Below are positions 23,537 to 33,500 of a stretch of 64,000 nucleotides of DNA, piece by piece. The notes under the pieces were generated by a model, which was given only the letters and a program-made list of their open reading frames with translations, made no database searches and was not told the DNA's origin. This DNA is from Arthrobacter sp. StoSoilB22 (GTDB lineage Bacteria; Actinomycetota; Actinomycetes; Actinomycetales; Micrococcaceae): NCBI RefSeq assembly GCF_019977315.1, contig NZ_AP024652.1, forward strand, positions 3,968,001 to 4,032,000, written 5' to 3'. The translations under genes and the position numbers were made by a program. The first letter of the stretch is position 1, and every line of letters starts with the position of its first letter.

Positions 23537-25140
23537 GCTGCACCCGCTTCCTGACGTGTGGCTTCACCCTGTTGGACCGGGCCGAGCCGCAATTCCGTTC
23601 CGCCGAGTACGGCACTGAATTCCTGATCGTGGGTCACGGAGACCACCGCGGTTCCAGCGTCCAGCAGCTCGGAAAGGAACGACGCCAGTTCTGCCCAGGT
23701 GTTGGCGTCCTGACCGAACGTGGGCTCGTCCAGGACAAGCACTTTCGGATGGGCCGCGAGCACCGTGGCCACCGAGAGCCGCCGCTTCTCCCCGCCGGAC
23801 AACGTGTACGGGTTGGCATCCACCAAGTGCGTCAACCGCAACCGCTCCAGCAGTTCATCCACGCGTTCCTCGCCGTGGCCAAGATGCTTTGGACCAAACA
23901 TGAGCTCATCCAGGACGTTGCCTGTGACGAACTGGTGCTCAGGTTCCTGGAAAACCGTGCCAATGCGGGAGATCAACTGCTCGGCTTTCCACTTGTACGG
24001 GTCAATACCGGCACCCTGGGAAAGGTCGACGGCGGCACTGACCTTGCCGTCCACCGGCGCAAGAAGGCCGGCGAACGTGAGCGCGAAAGTGGATTTGCCG
24101 GCACCGTTCGGACCCGTGATGGTCAGCGCTTGGCCTGCCCTGACCTGTGCACTGATGCCCGTTTGAACCGGCACGGGTGGGATGGTCTTGAACCTCTTGC
24201 GTCGTGGCTTTTCCCGGGAAACTGCGAGGTCCTGCGCCGCGAGGAGGAGCTGCGCGGTGTGGGGTTCGGCGTGGGGATCATTCCGCCGTTCCCGGGTCGC
24301 CGGAACATATCCCGGCACCCAGACGCCGGCTGACATCAGCATGGTGCGGGCTTCAGAAAGTACCTGGTCCGGCGGCCCGTCCAAGAGGACGCCCCCTGTA
24401 GCCCGGCCCGCTCCCAAGCCGTCCGAGCCCGCCGCCTTTGTTGACCCTGGCTGCAGGACCACAATCCGGTCCACCAGGTCCTTCCACACGGACACTCGGT
24501 GTTCCACCACAACAAGGGTGGCGCCGGTCTTGTCCAGGCACCGCCCTACCGCATCCCGGACCTCCAGAACGCCCGCCGGGTCCAAGTTTGCTGTTGGTTC
24601 GTCCAGCAGGATCAGGCCGGGTCGCATCGCCAAAATGCCGGCCAGCGCCAGGCGCTGCTTCTGTCCACCGGAGAGTGCCGCCGTCGGGTGATCCAACGCC
24701 AAACCGCCGCCTGCCGCGGTACGCAACCCCACGTCGTCGAGCGCTTCATGGACGCGTTCCCAGATCTCGTCCCTTGGGACGGCGAGGTTCTCCGCGCCGA
24801 AGGCGACGTCGTCACCCACGCGCGAGAGGACCACCTGTGTCTCAGGGTCCTGCTGCATCAGCCCGGCCCGGCCACGCTGCTCGCGGGGCGCGACGCCGTC
24901 AATCAGCAGGGAGCCGGTCTCATCCGAGTCGTCTTCCTCGTCCCCCAGAACCCCGGCAAGGGCATGCAGGAGCGTGGACTTGCCCGCACCCGAAGGACCC
25001 AGCAGCAGCACGCGCTCCCCCGGTTCAATCCGAAGGTCCAGGCCCTCAATGGCAGCTTGGGCCCGGCCTGCATGCCGCCACCCCCAGCCCTCGGCGGAGA
25101 TGGCAGCAGGCTGCACCGCGCCGCTAAGTGTGGCGGACAT
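23533..25140 (-). CDS. ykoD: ECF transporter ATPase, two fused ABC domains
   Basis: A 535 aa protein with two complete nucleotide-binding domains in tandem: Walker A GPSGAGKST with signature LSGGQKQRLALAG in the first half, and GPNGAGKST with LSGGEKRRLSVAT in the second. This fused arrangement is the YkoD form, in contrast to separate EcfA1/A2. The start is ATG 25140, whose A is the last base of the ykoE stop codon; the longer frame runs back into ykoE. It drives vitamin-precursor transport with YkoE and YkoC. Confidence 0.9.
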   Translation of the reverse strand: MSATLSGAVQPAAISAEGWGWRHAGRAQAAIEGLDLRIEPGERVLLLGPSGAGKSTLLHALAGVLGDEEDDSDETGSLLIDGVAPREQRGRAGLMQQDPETQVVLSRVGDDVAFGAENLAVPRDEIWERVHEALDDVGLRTAAGGGLALDHPTAALSGGQKQRLALAGILAMRPGLILLDEPTANLDPAGVLEVRDAVGRCLDKTGATLVVVEHRVSVWKDLVDRIVVLQPGSTKAAGSDGLGAGRATGGVLLDGPPDQVLSEARTMLMSAGVWVPGYVPATRERRNDPHAEPHTAQLLLAAQDLAVSREKPRRKRFKTIPPVPVQTGISAQVRAGQALTITGPNGAGKSTFALTFAGLLAPVDGKVSAAVDLSQGAGIDPYKWKAEQLISRIGTVFQEPEHQFVTGNVLDELMFGPKHLGHGEERVDELLERLRLTHLVDANPYTLSGGEKRRLSVATVLAAHPKVLVLDEPTFGQDANTWAELASFLSELLDAGTAVVSVTHDQEFSAVLGGTELRLGPVQQGEATRQEAGAA

Positions 25141-25760
25141 CAGTTGAAGACTGGCTCCGAAGCGGCCTTGCGCGAGGCAAAGGAGCTCAGCACCCCGGTC
25201 TTGGCCAGCCCGCGCGTCGCAATCCACGAGAGTGCGCCCGCGATGATCGCCCCGGAGATCGTGGTGAAGGTGATGTAGGCCAGCTTGTCGATGGCCTCGT
25301 AAGCGATGTTCCAGCCCCAGGGCAGGAAGGAGTCGTTTAGGCCGCAGAAGAGACCCGCGCCGGCGCCCGCAAGGAGAGCAGTGGGCAGGTTGAACTTCTT
25401 GTACCGGAACGCCGCGAAGATGAGTTCGGCGCCCAGGCCCTGCAAAATGCCGGAGATGAGCACCGTGGTGCCGTACTGCGAACCCATGATGAGCTCACCC
25501 GTGGCGGCAACAGCCTCGCAGAACAGCGCTGCACCCGGCTTGCGGATAATGAGCATGCCCAGGACCGCAGGGATCATCCAGCCGCCGGCGATCAGACCGG
25601 TGAGCGGCGGATACGTCGCATTCATGGGGATGGAGACCAGTGCGGCGCCCTGGGACCATGCCCAGAAAATCACGCCGCCGGCAATGGCGATCAAAGCCGC
25701 CACAACAATGTCTACAACACGCCAGTTATAACTGGTCTTCTTCACGTTTACCGTGGTCAT
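25140..25760 (-). CDS. ykoE: ECF transporter substrate-binding (S) component, thiamine-precursor type
   Basis: A 206 aa polytopic membrane protein of the YkoE family (VVAALIAIAGGVIFWAW, LTGLIAGGWMIPAVLGML, ELIMGSQYGTTVLISG). ATG 25760 lies six bases after AGGAGG. The TPP riboswitch directly upstream, and the ykoD/ykoC genes downstream, fix it as a thiamine-related importer, probably for hydroxymethylpyrimidine. It is the first gene of the operon. Confidence 0.92.
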   Translation of the reverse strand: MTTVNVKKTSYNWRVVDIVVAALIAIAGGVIFWAWSQGAALVSIPMNATYPPLTGLIAGGWMIPAVLGMLIIRKPGAALFCEAVAATGELIMGSQYGTTVLISGILQGLGAELIFAAFRYKKFNLPTALLAGAGAGLFCGLNDSFLPWGWNIAYEAIDKLAYITFTTISGAIIAGALSWIATRGLAKTGVLSSFASRKAASEPVFN

Positions 25761-25766
25761 TTTCTG

Positions 25767-25786
25767 CCTCCTGAGGTTACAGGAGG
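25767..25786 (-). promoter_or_regulatory. Hairpin masking the ykoE ribosome site
   Basis: On the minus strand CCTCCTG (25786-25780) can pair with CAGGAGG (25773-25767), which is the Shine-Dalgarno of ykoE, around a 6-base loop. It is a likely expression platform for the TPP riboswitch acting on translation. Confidence 0.65.
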
Positions 25787-25848
25787 GGAAAGTGCTACCC
25801 GTCATCCAGCTGGCCTGCGCCGCCCGGATCCGGACACTCTGAGAAGCT

Positions 25849-25966
25849 CGACTCCCTTGCGCCGGTACTAACCGGATCAGGTTCGAGGGTCTGCGGCTAT
25901 CCGCACTCTCAGCGCCCTCGCGTCTCCTGCATCTCTGCAGAGTCCGACGGCGGCGCTCCCCTGTCG
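25849..25966 (-). ncRNA. TPP riboswitch (THI element)
   Basis: Minus-strand sequence has the conserved GGGGAGC, CTGAGAGTG and ACCTGATCCGGTTAGTACC followed by GGCGCAAGGGA. CGAC at the 5' edge pairs with GTCG at the 3' edge as helix P1. An enlarged P3 stem (GGACTCTGCAGAGATGCAGG region) is present, as is common in actinobacteria. It lies about 90 bases upstream of ykoE; thiamine pyrophosphate should switch off transporter synthesis. Confidence 0.95.
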
Positions 25967-26202
25967 TTATCAAATCTGCCCTGATGGGCTGGTTCAGTTT
26001 ACACCTGAGTCCGCGGCGGGCGCTGGTCCGTTGGGCGGCATTCAGTCACAATCAGCCGCGGCGGAGCACAGTGCTGACCCCCGTGCGCGTTGCGAGGCCC
26101 ACTCTGCACCCTAAACCCACACCATTCCATGCACACCGGGCCACACAACGGGACCTGAGAGAATGAACCAGCAGACTTCACCGCGGCAAAGGGGCACACG
26201 TC
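25967..26202. other. Intergenic region between divergent TPP operon and NUDIX gene
   Basis: About 236 bp without a supported gene. A short frame from ATG 26163 (about 21 codons) has no family likeness and is out of frame with the NUDIX gene. Promoters for both directions must lie here, but no confident hexamer pair is seen. Confidence 0.4.
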
Positions 26203-26880
26203 ATGACGAACCTTCCCACCACCCATAGCGCTGTGCCCCAACCACGTCTGGCCGCAAGCGTCATCCTGCTCCGTGATGCCCCTGCCGGGCTCGAAGCCTT
26301 CGTCCAACACAGGGTCAGCACCATGGACTTCGCGGCCGGAATGGTGGTCTTCCCGGGAGGACGTGTGGACTCCGCGGACGGGTCCGGGTGGGACTACCCG
26401 GAGGAATTGCTTCAACGCCACGCGTCAGAATGGAACCAGAGCTCCGTGGGCGCGGATCCTGCCGAAGCCGTGAGGAACGCCGGGAGAATACTCACTGCGG
26501 CCATCCGCGAAGTTCAGGAGGAGGCCGGGCTCACCATCGAAGCCGGACACCTCCGCCCGTGGGCCAACTGGATCACGCCCGCGGACATGCCCAAGCGCTT
26601 CGACACCTTCTTCTACATTGCCAAGCCAACAGCTGGTGCTACGCCCCAACACCAAACAACCGAGGCTTGGCAATCATTGTGGATGCCTGTGGCGGAGATT
26701 CTTGCAGCGGAAGCGGCCGGCACTTTGAAGTTGATGCCGCCAACCTATTACCTCCTCAAGGAACTTGCCGGGTTCGGAACAGTTGACCAGGTTTGGACGG
26801 CCGAGCACAGCGTCGTCCCGGTGCTGGCGCCGGTGGGCTCCATGGCAGCGTTCCTTAAGGAGCGGGAAAACCGTCGCTAA
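26203..26880 (+). CDS. NUDIX hydrolase
   Basis: A 225 aa protein. The NUDIX box is split by an insertion: GMVVFPGGRVDSADG is separated by about 45 residues from AAIREVQEEAGLTIE, which carries the metal-binding REVQEE. This layout fits the NUDT19-like (CoA diphosphatase) subgroup. It begins ARLAASVILLRD-like (PRLAASVILLRDAP). Start ATG 26203 follows AAAGGGG. It presumably cleaves a nucleoside-diphosphate derivative; substrate unknown. The gene is single, with the DUF4235 gene 35 bp downstream. Confidence 0.85.
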   Translation: MTNLPTTHSAVPQPRLAASVILLRDAPAGLEAFVQHRVSTMDFAAGMVVFPGGRVDSADGSGWDYPEELLQRHASEWNQSSVGADPAEAVRNAGRILTAAIREVQEEAGLTIEAGHLRPWANWITPADMPKRFDTFFYIAKPTAGATPQHQTTEAWQSLWMPVAEILAAEAAGTLKLMPPTYYLLKELAGFGTVDQVWTAEHSVVPVLAPVGSMAAFLKERENRR

Positions 26881-26915
26881 CGCGTGCGATGGGTGTAGCC
26901 AGCTAGGCTGGGGAC

Positions 26916-27176
26916 ATGAACCTCTTCTTTAAGCTGATCGGTGCCGGAGTAAGCCTCGGGGCAGGCTTCGTGGGCACCAAACTCGTCAACAAAGGGTGGG
27001 AAAAGGCAACAGGCAACAAGCCCCCCCTTGGTCATGACGACGCAGAAACCAGCCTGCGCTCGGCCTTAACCTTCGCTTTGATCTCCGCCTTTGTCAGCAC
27101 GCTCATCCAAGTCCTGGCGAGCCGGGGCACCCAGCGGGCCATCGCGCGCTTCGCCAAGAGCCACGACATCGTCTAG
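26916..27176 (+). CDS. DUF4235 small membrane protein
   Basis: An 86 aa protein with two predicted helices (residues 3-22 and 48-66). LGAGFVGTKLVNKGWEKATG and the ALTFALISAFVSTLIQVLASRGTQ stretch match DUF4235, a family common in actinobacteria and of unknown function. It likely resides in the membrane. It ends shortly before a perfect palindromic terminator shared with the convergent Mrp operon. Confidence 0.85.
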   Translation: MNLFFKLIGAGVSLGAGFVGTKLVNKGWEKATGNKPPLGHDDAETSLRSALTFALISAFVSTLIQVLASRGTQRAIARFAKSHDIV

Positions 27177-27190
27177 GCATCCAAACCACG

Positions 27191-27220
27191 ACGCCGGGTC
27201 ACCTGCAGGTGACCCGGCGT
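27191..27220. terminator. Perfect 30 bp palindrome between convergent transcripts
   Basis: ACGCCGGGTCACCTG at 27191-27205 is followed with no spacer by its exact complement to 27220. As RNA it gives an 11-13 bp stem with a tiny loop in both directions. It sits between the DUF4235 stop and the mnhG stop. Confidence 0.75.
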
Positions 27221-27235
27221 TCGTCGTTGCTGCTG

Positions 27236-27628
27236 CTAGCTGTCGCTCCGCGGTTCCTGGCCGGCAGCCGCCCTTTGGACCACGGCCTCCAGTTCATCCT
27301 TGGTGAGCTTCTCCCGGTGTCCATGTTTGGTGCGGTAGGCAGAACGGCCAACCATGTGAGCTGACACTGGTGCTGTGAGGAGCTGGAAGATCCATGCCAC
27401 CAACAGAACCGGCCACACCCACCATGTCCGCATCTGAAGTCCAATCGCGGCCAGCATGAGGAACAGACCCAGGACCTGCGGTTTGGTGGCTGCGTGCATG
27501 CGGCTCATGAGGTCCGGGAACCTCAACAAGCCAATGGCTGCGCCCAGGGACATCAGCGCGCCCACCACCAGGAACACCGCGGTGACAGCATCAATGACGG
27601 AGTCAAGGCCCGAAGCGTCAGGATTCAT
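27236..27628 (-). CDS. mnhG: Mrp-type Na+/H+ antiporter subunit G
   Basis: A 130 aa membrane protein with three helices. FLVVGALMSLGAAIGLLRFPD, DLMSRMHAATKPQVLG and the hydrophobic LFLMLAAIGLQ are the MnhG/PhaG signature. The chosen ATG at 27628 (RBS AAGGGA) overlaps the mnhF end by 11 bp. It is the last gene of the six-gene Mrp operon. The C-terminal tail is soluble and charged. Confidence 0.9.
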   Translation of the reverse strand: MNPDASGLDSVIDAVTAVFLVVGALMSLGAAIGLLRFPDLMSRMHAATKPQVLGLFLMLAAIGLQMRTWWVWPVLLVAWIFQLLTAPVSAHMVGRSAYRTKHGHREKLTKDELEAVVQRAAAGQEPRSDS

Positions 27629-27896
27629 TGCTCTGTTCCCTTCGCTCGGCCACGAACCTTGCAACGGTCACCGAGCCAATAAAACCGATCACTGCCAGAG
27701 CCACCAGCAGCATCAGGTTGTTCAGGTGCTTGTTCAGCGCCATGTCAATCGCCAAGGCAGCGCCCAGGATGGCCAGCAAAACATCTGATGCCAGAACACG
27801 GTCCAGAAGGGACGGACCGACGGCGATGCGGACAATCGCACCTGCGGCCGCCAGGCTGAGGATGACGGCGGTAACCACCAGAACTACTTCCTTCAC
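27618..27896 (-). CDS. mnhF: Mrp-type Na+/H+ antiporter subunit F
   Basis: A 92 aa three-helix membrane protein. AAGAIVRIAVGPSLLDRVLASD followed by AILGAALAIDM matches MnhF/PhaF. It overlaps mnhE by 4 bp and mnhG by 11 bp. Confidence 0.9.
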   Translation of the reverse strand: MKEVVLVVTAVILSLAAAGAIVRIAVGPSLLDRVLASDVLLAILGAALAIDMALNKHLNNLMLLVALAVIGFIGSVTVARFVAERREQSNES

Positions 27897-28459
27897 AGCG
27901 CCGCCCCTTCCAGCCCTGGCCGTTGTTCGGCCTTGAGCGCCTCGACTTCTTCGCGTGTACCCATAATGCGGATCAATCCTGCTTCGATGTCTTGGGTTTC
28001 CTGACGAATTTTGTCGATATCCGCCTCTTCATAAATGTTCAGTGCGTGCAGGTACAGCGTGGAAGTGGAGCGGTCCACCTCCACCACCAGGGAGCCTGGG
28101 ATCAACGAGATCACGTGGCCGGTGGCCGTCACCATGAGGTCGGAATGGCTCCGCAACGGAACGGCGACGACGGCGCTGCGGACCTTGGGCCCTTTTGCGA
28201 CAGCCAGGTACAGCACCAGGAAGCTCGCTGCCACCACTTTGGCGAGGAACATCAGCGCAAAGGGAATGGCGCGAAGAATGTTGAACCTGCCGCTGAGCTC
28301 GACGGGCGGAAGGTAGAAGAACTTGGCCACCAGCACGGCAATCAAGGCGCCGAACAGGAGATTCCCGGGGCTGAAGTCCCGCCACAGGGCACCCCATACG
28401 ATCACCAACCAGATGAGCAGCGGCAGTTCCGTGCGGAACGAGATCGGTTTACGGCTCAT
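27893..28459 (-). CDS. mnhE: Mrp-type Na+/H+ antiporter subunit E
   Basis: A 188 aa subunit with N-terminal hydrophobic helices (LPLLIWLVIVWGALW, LLFGALIAVLVAKFFYLPP) and a soluble C-terminal half. VTATGHVISLIPGSLVVEVD and LYLHALNI are the MnhE core. Overlaps of 4 bp with both neighbours show translational coupling. Confidence 0.9.
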   Translation of the reverse strand: MSRKPISFRTELPLLIWLVIVWGALWRDFSPGNLLFGALIAVLVAKFFYLPPVELSGRFNILRAIPFALMFLAKVVAASFLVLYLAVAKGPKVRSAVVAVPLRSHSDLMVTATGHVISLIPGSLVVEVDRSTSTLYLHALNIYEEADIDKIRQETQDIEAGLIRIMGTREEVEALKAEQRPGLEGAAL

Positions 28460-30039
28460 TTGGCATCCCCCGTCTGCACGTCATCCCTTCGAACCAGCGG
28501 CGGCACCACAACCGAATCTCCGAGGACCGAGTGAATATAGGCCGAACGGTCCAGCATGATTCCTGCGGAGCCGTCAGCGACCTTGAACAACGGGCCTGCA
28601 AAGACGGTCAGTGCCACGCCGAACACCACCAGTCCAGCTGTGGATCCCACCATGGTCCGTGGAAGTACTCCCACGTTCCCGGGCGTTTTTAGCACGGGGT
28701 CCGGATACTCAGCGTCCTCGGGCCTGCGCCAGAACGCCCTGTTCCAGACACGGGCGATCGCCAGCAGTGTCAGCAGGCTGGTGACCACGCCGCCCACCAC
28801 CAACGTGATCGCCAACGGCGTCCCCAGCTCCACACCTGCTTGCAACAACCCCAGCTTTCCCAGGAAGCCGGAGAACGGCGGAATGCCCGCCAGGTTCATC
28901 GCGGGGATAAAGAACAACAAGGCCAGCAGCGGGGAGAGCTTCGCCAAGCCACCCAAGCGGTCAATGGACGAGCTGCCACCACGCCGCTCAATGAGGCCGG
29001 TGACCAGGAACAAACTGGTCTGGACGGTGATGTGGTGGGCTACGTAGAAGACCGCGGCGCCCAAACCTGCCACTGAGCTCATGGCCAGGCCAAACACCAT
29101 GTAACCGATGTGGCTCACCAAGGTAAAGGACAGCAGACGTTTAATGTCGCTCTGGGCCAAGGCACCCAGAATTCCGACAATCATGGTCAATAGCGCCACC
29201 ACCATCAGTGGGACGTTCAGCGTGTCCCCTGGGAATAAGAGCGTCTCTGTCCGGACCATCGCGTAGACACCCACCTTTGTCAGCAATCCTGCGAACACGG
29301 CGGTGACTGGGGCGGGAGCAGTTGGATAGGAGTCAGGAAGCCAGAAAGACAGTGGGAAGACTGCAGCCTTGATGCCGAACGCCACCAACAGCATCACATG
29401 CAGGAGGTTCTGGGTGCCCTGGTCCAGCTCGGCCAGCTTGATGGCCAGGTCCGCCATGGTGATGGTTCCCGTGGCTCCGTAGATCATGGCGATCGCAATG
29501 AGGAACAGTACGGACGAGACCACGGAAACCACCACATACGTAACACCGGCCCGGATACGCGGCCCCGTTCCGCCCAGCGTCATCAGCACGTAACTTGCTG
29601 TCAGCAGGATCTCGAAACCGACATAGAGGTTGAAGAGGTCACCGGTGAGGAAGGCGTTGGACACGCCAGCCACCAGGATCAGATAGGTGGGGTGGAAGAT
29701 TGAGACCGGGGCTTCCTGGTCACCGTCGGCCATACCCTGACCCGTTGCGTAGATGAGCACCGCAAGGCTCACCACGGTAGAGACCACCAGCATGAGCGAG
29801 GAGAACTGGTCCACTACCAGGACCACACCCCACGGGGGCAGCCATCCGCCCAAAGTGACCGAGGTGGTGCCCCCATCCCATACGGAGATCAGGAGCAGGC
29901 ACTCGAGCAGAAGGGTTGCACTGAGAATGCCAATGCTCACCACCCGCTGCGCGCTTTGATGGCGGATCAGCAAGAACGCCAGGGCAGCACCCAGAATTGG
30001 TAGGAGGACAGCTAGCGGCGACAGGTTCGCGAGATTCAC
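28456..30039 (-). CDS. mnhD: Mrp-type Na+/H+ antiporter subunit D
   Basis: A 527 aa polytopic protein of the complex I NuoM/NuoN-like family with about 14 helices. FNLYVGFEILLTASYVLMTLGG carries the conserved transmembrane Glu, and AAVFPLSFWLPDSYPTAPAPVTAVFAGLLTK-type sequence (residues about 225-255) carries the proton-path Lys. It acts in the membrane as an ion-translocating core subunit with MnhA. Overlaps of 4 bp on both sides. Confidence 0.92.
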   Translation of the reverse strand: MNLANLSPLAVLLPILGAALAFLLIRHQSAQRVVSIGILSATLLLECLLLISVWDGGTTSVTLGGWLPPWGVVLVVDQFSSLMLVVSTVVSLAVLIYATGQGMADGDQEAPVSIFHPTYLILVAGVSNAFLTGDLFNLYVGFEILLTASYVLMTLGGTGPRIRAGVTYVVVSVVSSVLFLIAIAMIYGATGTITMADLAIKLAELDQGTQNLLHVMLLVAFGIKAAVFPLSFWLPDSYPTAPAPVTAVFAGLLTKVGVYAMVRTETLLFPGDTLNVPLMVVALLTMIVGILGALAQSDIKRLLSFTLVSHIGYMVFGLAMSSVAGLGAAVFYVAHHITVQTSLFLVTGLIERRGGSSSIDRLGGLAKLSPLLALLFFIPAMNLAGIPPFSGFLGKLGLLQAGVELGTPLAITLVVGGVVTSLLTLLAIARVWNRAFWRRPEDAEYPDPVLKTPGNVGVLPRTMVGSTAGLVVFGVALTVFAGPLFKVADGSAGIMLDRSAYIHSVLGDSVVVPPLVRRDDVQTGDAK

Positions 30040-30536
30040 GCGCTGCCTCCTTCCCGGGTTGTTGCCGTGTTGGGGGTCTCTGTGGCGTCCGGTTTGTCAC
30101 GATCCGCCGGGCTGGCAGGAGTGACCGCGAATTCCGAGGTTTCCAGCGGCACGATGGCATCGTCCTCGGCATCGAAGCTCGGCGTCTTCGCCACGCGAAC
30201 GTCTTCAAGGTCATCCTGGATCTCATCCTGACGAGCCAGGACCCACGTGCGGTAAATAATGCCCAACATGAAGGCCGTCACCGCGAAGGAAATGACAATC
30301 GACGTCAGGATCAGTGCCTGCGGCAGAGGATCACTGTATGCCTCCGGGGCCGTTTCCTTGCTGAACAGCGGCGCAAGGCCTGCATACCCTCCGGTGCTCA
30401 GGATGAGAATGTTGGTTGCGTTGGCCAGCAGCATCAAACCCAACAGCACTCGGGTCAGACTGCGTTCCAGGATTAGGTAGATACCGCAGGCGTACAGCAC
30501 GCCCATGACGATCAGCAGGGTCAGGTTGATGCTCAT
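30036..30536 (-). CDS. mnhC: Mrp-type Na+/H+ antiporter subunit C
   Basis: A 166 aa NuoK-like subunit. Three helices occupy residues 1-100 (LTLLIVMGVLYACGIYLILE, RVLLGLMLLANATNILIL, LPQALILTSIVISFAVTAFM). The C-terminal extension of about 55 residues is soluble and acidic and is longer than in many homologues. Starts with ATG overlapping the mnhA stop by 4 bp. Confidence 0.92.
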   Translation of the reverse strand: MSINLTLLIVMGVLYACGIYLILERSLTRVLLGLMLLANATNILILSTGGYAGLAPLFSKETAPEAYSDPLPQALILTSIVISFAVTAFMLGIIYRTWVLARQDEIQDDLEDVRVAKTPSFDAEDDAIVPLETSEFAVTPASPADRDKPDATETPNTATTREGGSA

Positions 30537-33500
30537 GCGTTACCCTTCCCGAGCGCAGCGGATTCAGCGGCTTCGTGGGCAAGTTCGGGATGCTCGGCGG
30601 CATCTTCATCCGCGAGCGGCGCGCCTTTGCCTTCGAAGTGCTCGTCGATTTCGGCGCCGAGGCTGCGGAGGACATCCAGCGCCAACCCCACCACCACGAT
30701 GTACACGCCGATGTCGAAGATCGTGGACGTGACGAACTTGACGTCACCAAAGACGGGCAGCCAGAACTCGATGATCGCGCTCTGGAACACCTGTCCTCCC
30801 AGGAAGAGTGGAACCACACCGGAGGCTGCCGCGGTGGCAAGTCCCGTCCCCAGAAGGGTGCCGGCACTGATGGTCGCTGCCTCGCTCAACTCGAACCGGC
30901 CACCGGCCAAGTACCGGATGGTGAGGGCTAGGCCGGCGGTGAGACCGCCCGCGAAGCCGCCGCCCGGTAAGTTGTGTCCGGCCAGGAGAAGGTAGATGGA
31001 AAAGACGATCATCGAGTGGAAAATCAGCCTGGTCACTACTTCAAAGATGATCGAGCGTCGCTCCGGCGCCAGCGTGCGTCCCGCCACCAGCCAGGCATCG
31101 CGCGTGACGTCGGTGAACTTCTTGGCGACGGCCAGGGCGGCGCCGTCGTGAGAATCACGGTCGACACCGGTGCGGCGGCCCACACTGCCTTCAGGTACGG
31201 CTTCGGAGGTCTTGATGCGATCGCCGCGGCTGCGGACGAAGATCAGGCTGGCAACGCCCGTGGCGGCAATGGCCAACACGGAGATTTCCCCGAAGGTGTC
31301 CCAGGCCCGAATGTCCACGAGGGTCACGTTGACCACGTTCAGACCCCCGCCACCTTCATAGGCCAGTCGCGGGAAATCGAGTGAGATGGGGGTGGCAACG
31401 CGCGCGCCCATGGCGTAGATGGCCACGAAGATCATGGTGATACCGAAGGCTGCGCCGATGATCACTCGGATCACCCGGAGCCTGCCACCGGTCCGGTCCC
31501 TTAGCTCAGCGGGCAGGCTGCGCATGGCGAGCACAAAGGCCACCAGCACGATGGTTTCCACGAGCATCTGGGTCAAGGCAAGGTCCGGAGCACCTTGCAA
31601 CGCGAACATGAGGGCGATGCCGTAGCCGGTTACTGACACCATGAGGACCGCAAGGAAGCGCTTGTTGGCCCGGACCGCAGCCAGGGCACCCACCACGATC
31701 CCGATTCCGGCCACGATCTGCAGCGGGGAGTTCGGGTCAATGAGGTAGATGCCGTCCGGCAGGGGCTTGTTGGCCATGATCAAGGCGGTGGCCGGCACAG
31801 CGAACGCTACCGTCAGAATTACTGCCAGATAGAAGTACAACGAACCACGCTGTGTGCGGCCGGTGACCCAGACGGCAATATCGTCCAGGGCGCCAATGGT
31901 GTTCTGGTACGCGCGGTCGCCATCCACCCAGTCCGGAACCACGCTTTGTGCCCGGGAGACGAGGTTGCGTCCGTAGAACATCGCGGCGCCTGCCGCGAAG
32001 GTTATCGCTGTCAGCCCCAAAGCTGGGGTGATGCCATGCCACAAAGCCAAGTGTCCGGCGTCGACCGCGTCCGCGCCATCAGCGAATAGCGCTGCGTAAG
32101 GCTGGATCCAGGTGTCCACGGGTGCCGGCCATACACCGTAAGCGATGGTCAGGAGGCTCAAGATTGCCGGTGCGGCCAGGAAGGCGGGCTTGATGGGCTT
32201 GAAAGGCGTGGGCTCCACGCCGGGCTTGACGGCGAACGCACCCCACATGAAGCGGGCGCTGTAGGCGAAAGTGAGGATGGAACCGATGACCAGCCCAACC
32301 AGGATCCAGATGCCCCACACCGGAGCATGATCGCCGGTGCCGTAGTGGACGAAGGCCTCAAATACCGATTCCTTGGCCACAAAACCAGCTAACGGCGGCA
32401 CGCCGGCCATGGACGCGGCAGCAATACCGGCCACCGCTCCGAGGGCACGCGAAGAACGGAAAACCCCGGAAAGCTTGCGGATATCGCGCGTTCCGGATTG
32501 GTGGTCAATGATGCCCACCACCAAGAAGAGAGCCGCTTTGAACAGGCCGTGGGCCAGCAGCAGACCCAGTCCCGCGAGGGCAGCATCCGGTCGGCCCAGG
32601 CCCACCACCATGGTGAGGAACCCGAGCTGGCTGACGGTGCCATAGGCGAGAATGAGTTTGATGTCGGTTTGGCGAAGCGCACGGTAGCCACCTACCAGCA
32701 TGGTGGCCAGGCCCAGGCCGAGAACCACGGGAAGCCAGAACTCCGACGTCGAAAATCCCGGAGCCAGACGCGCCACAATATAGATGCCGGCCTTGACCAT
32801 CGCTGCCGCGTGCAAGTAGGCGCTGACAGGTGTGGGAGCCGCCATGGCGCCCGGCAGCCAGAAGTGGAACGGAACAAGCGCCGATTTAGTCACCGCACCG
32901 GCAAGGACAAGTACGACGGCGGCAGCCACCGCTCCTTGCATCGGTCCGCTCATGAGCGTCCCGGCTTGGTCCAAAATCACTGAAATCCGGTAAGTTCCTG
33001 CAGCCTGGCCCAAGACGATGAGGCCCACGAGCATGGCCAAACCACCAGCTGTAGTGACCATGAGTGCTTGGAGCGCCGAACGGCGCGCAGCCAAACGGGT
33101 GCGCGCATAGCCGATCAGCAGGTAGGACAGGATGGTGGTGAGTTCCCAGAAGATGAACAGCATCAGCAGGTCATCGGAAGTCACCAAACCGAACATCGCG
33201 CCGGCAAAGGCCAGGAGTTGAGCTCCGAATCCGCCCAGATCCGCGTCCTTGTTTTTGAAGTAGCGGGCGCAATAAATCAACACCAAAGATCCAACGCCGA
33301 GGATCAGGAGCGACATCACCCACGCCAGGGGATCCATACGGAAAGCGAGCTCGAGCTTAAGGGTGGGGATCCATGGAAGGATTTCTTCCATTCCTCCACC
33401 GGAATATGCGGCCTCGTACTGGAAGACCAGCCAAACAAAGGCGCCCGCAGGAACAGCCGCGAGGGCGTAGAACGCATTTCTGCCCAGTTTGCGGAAGATC

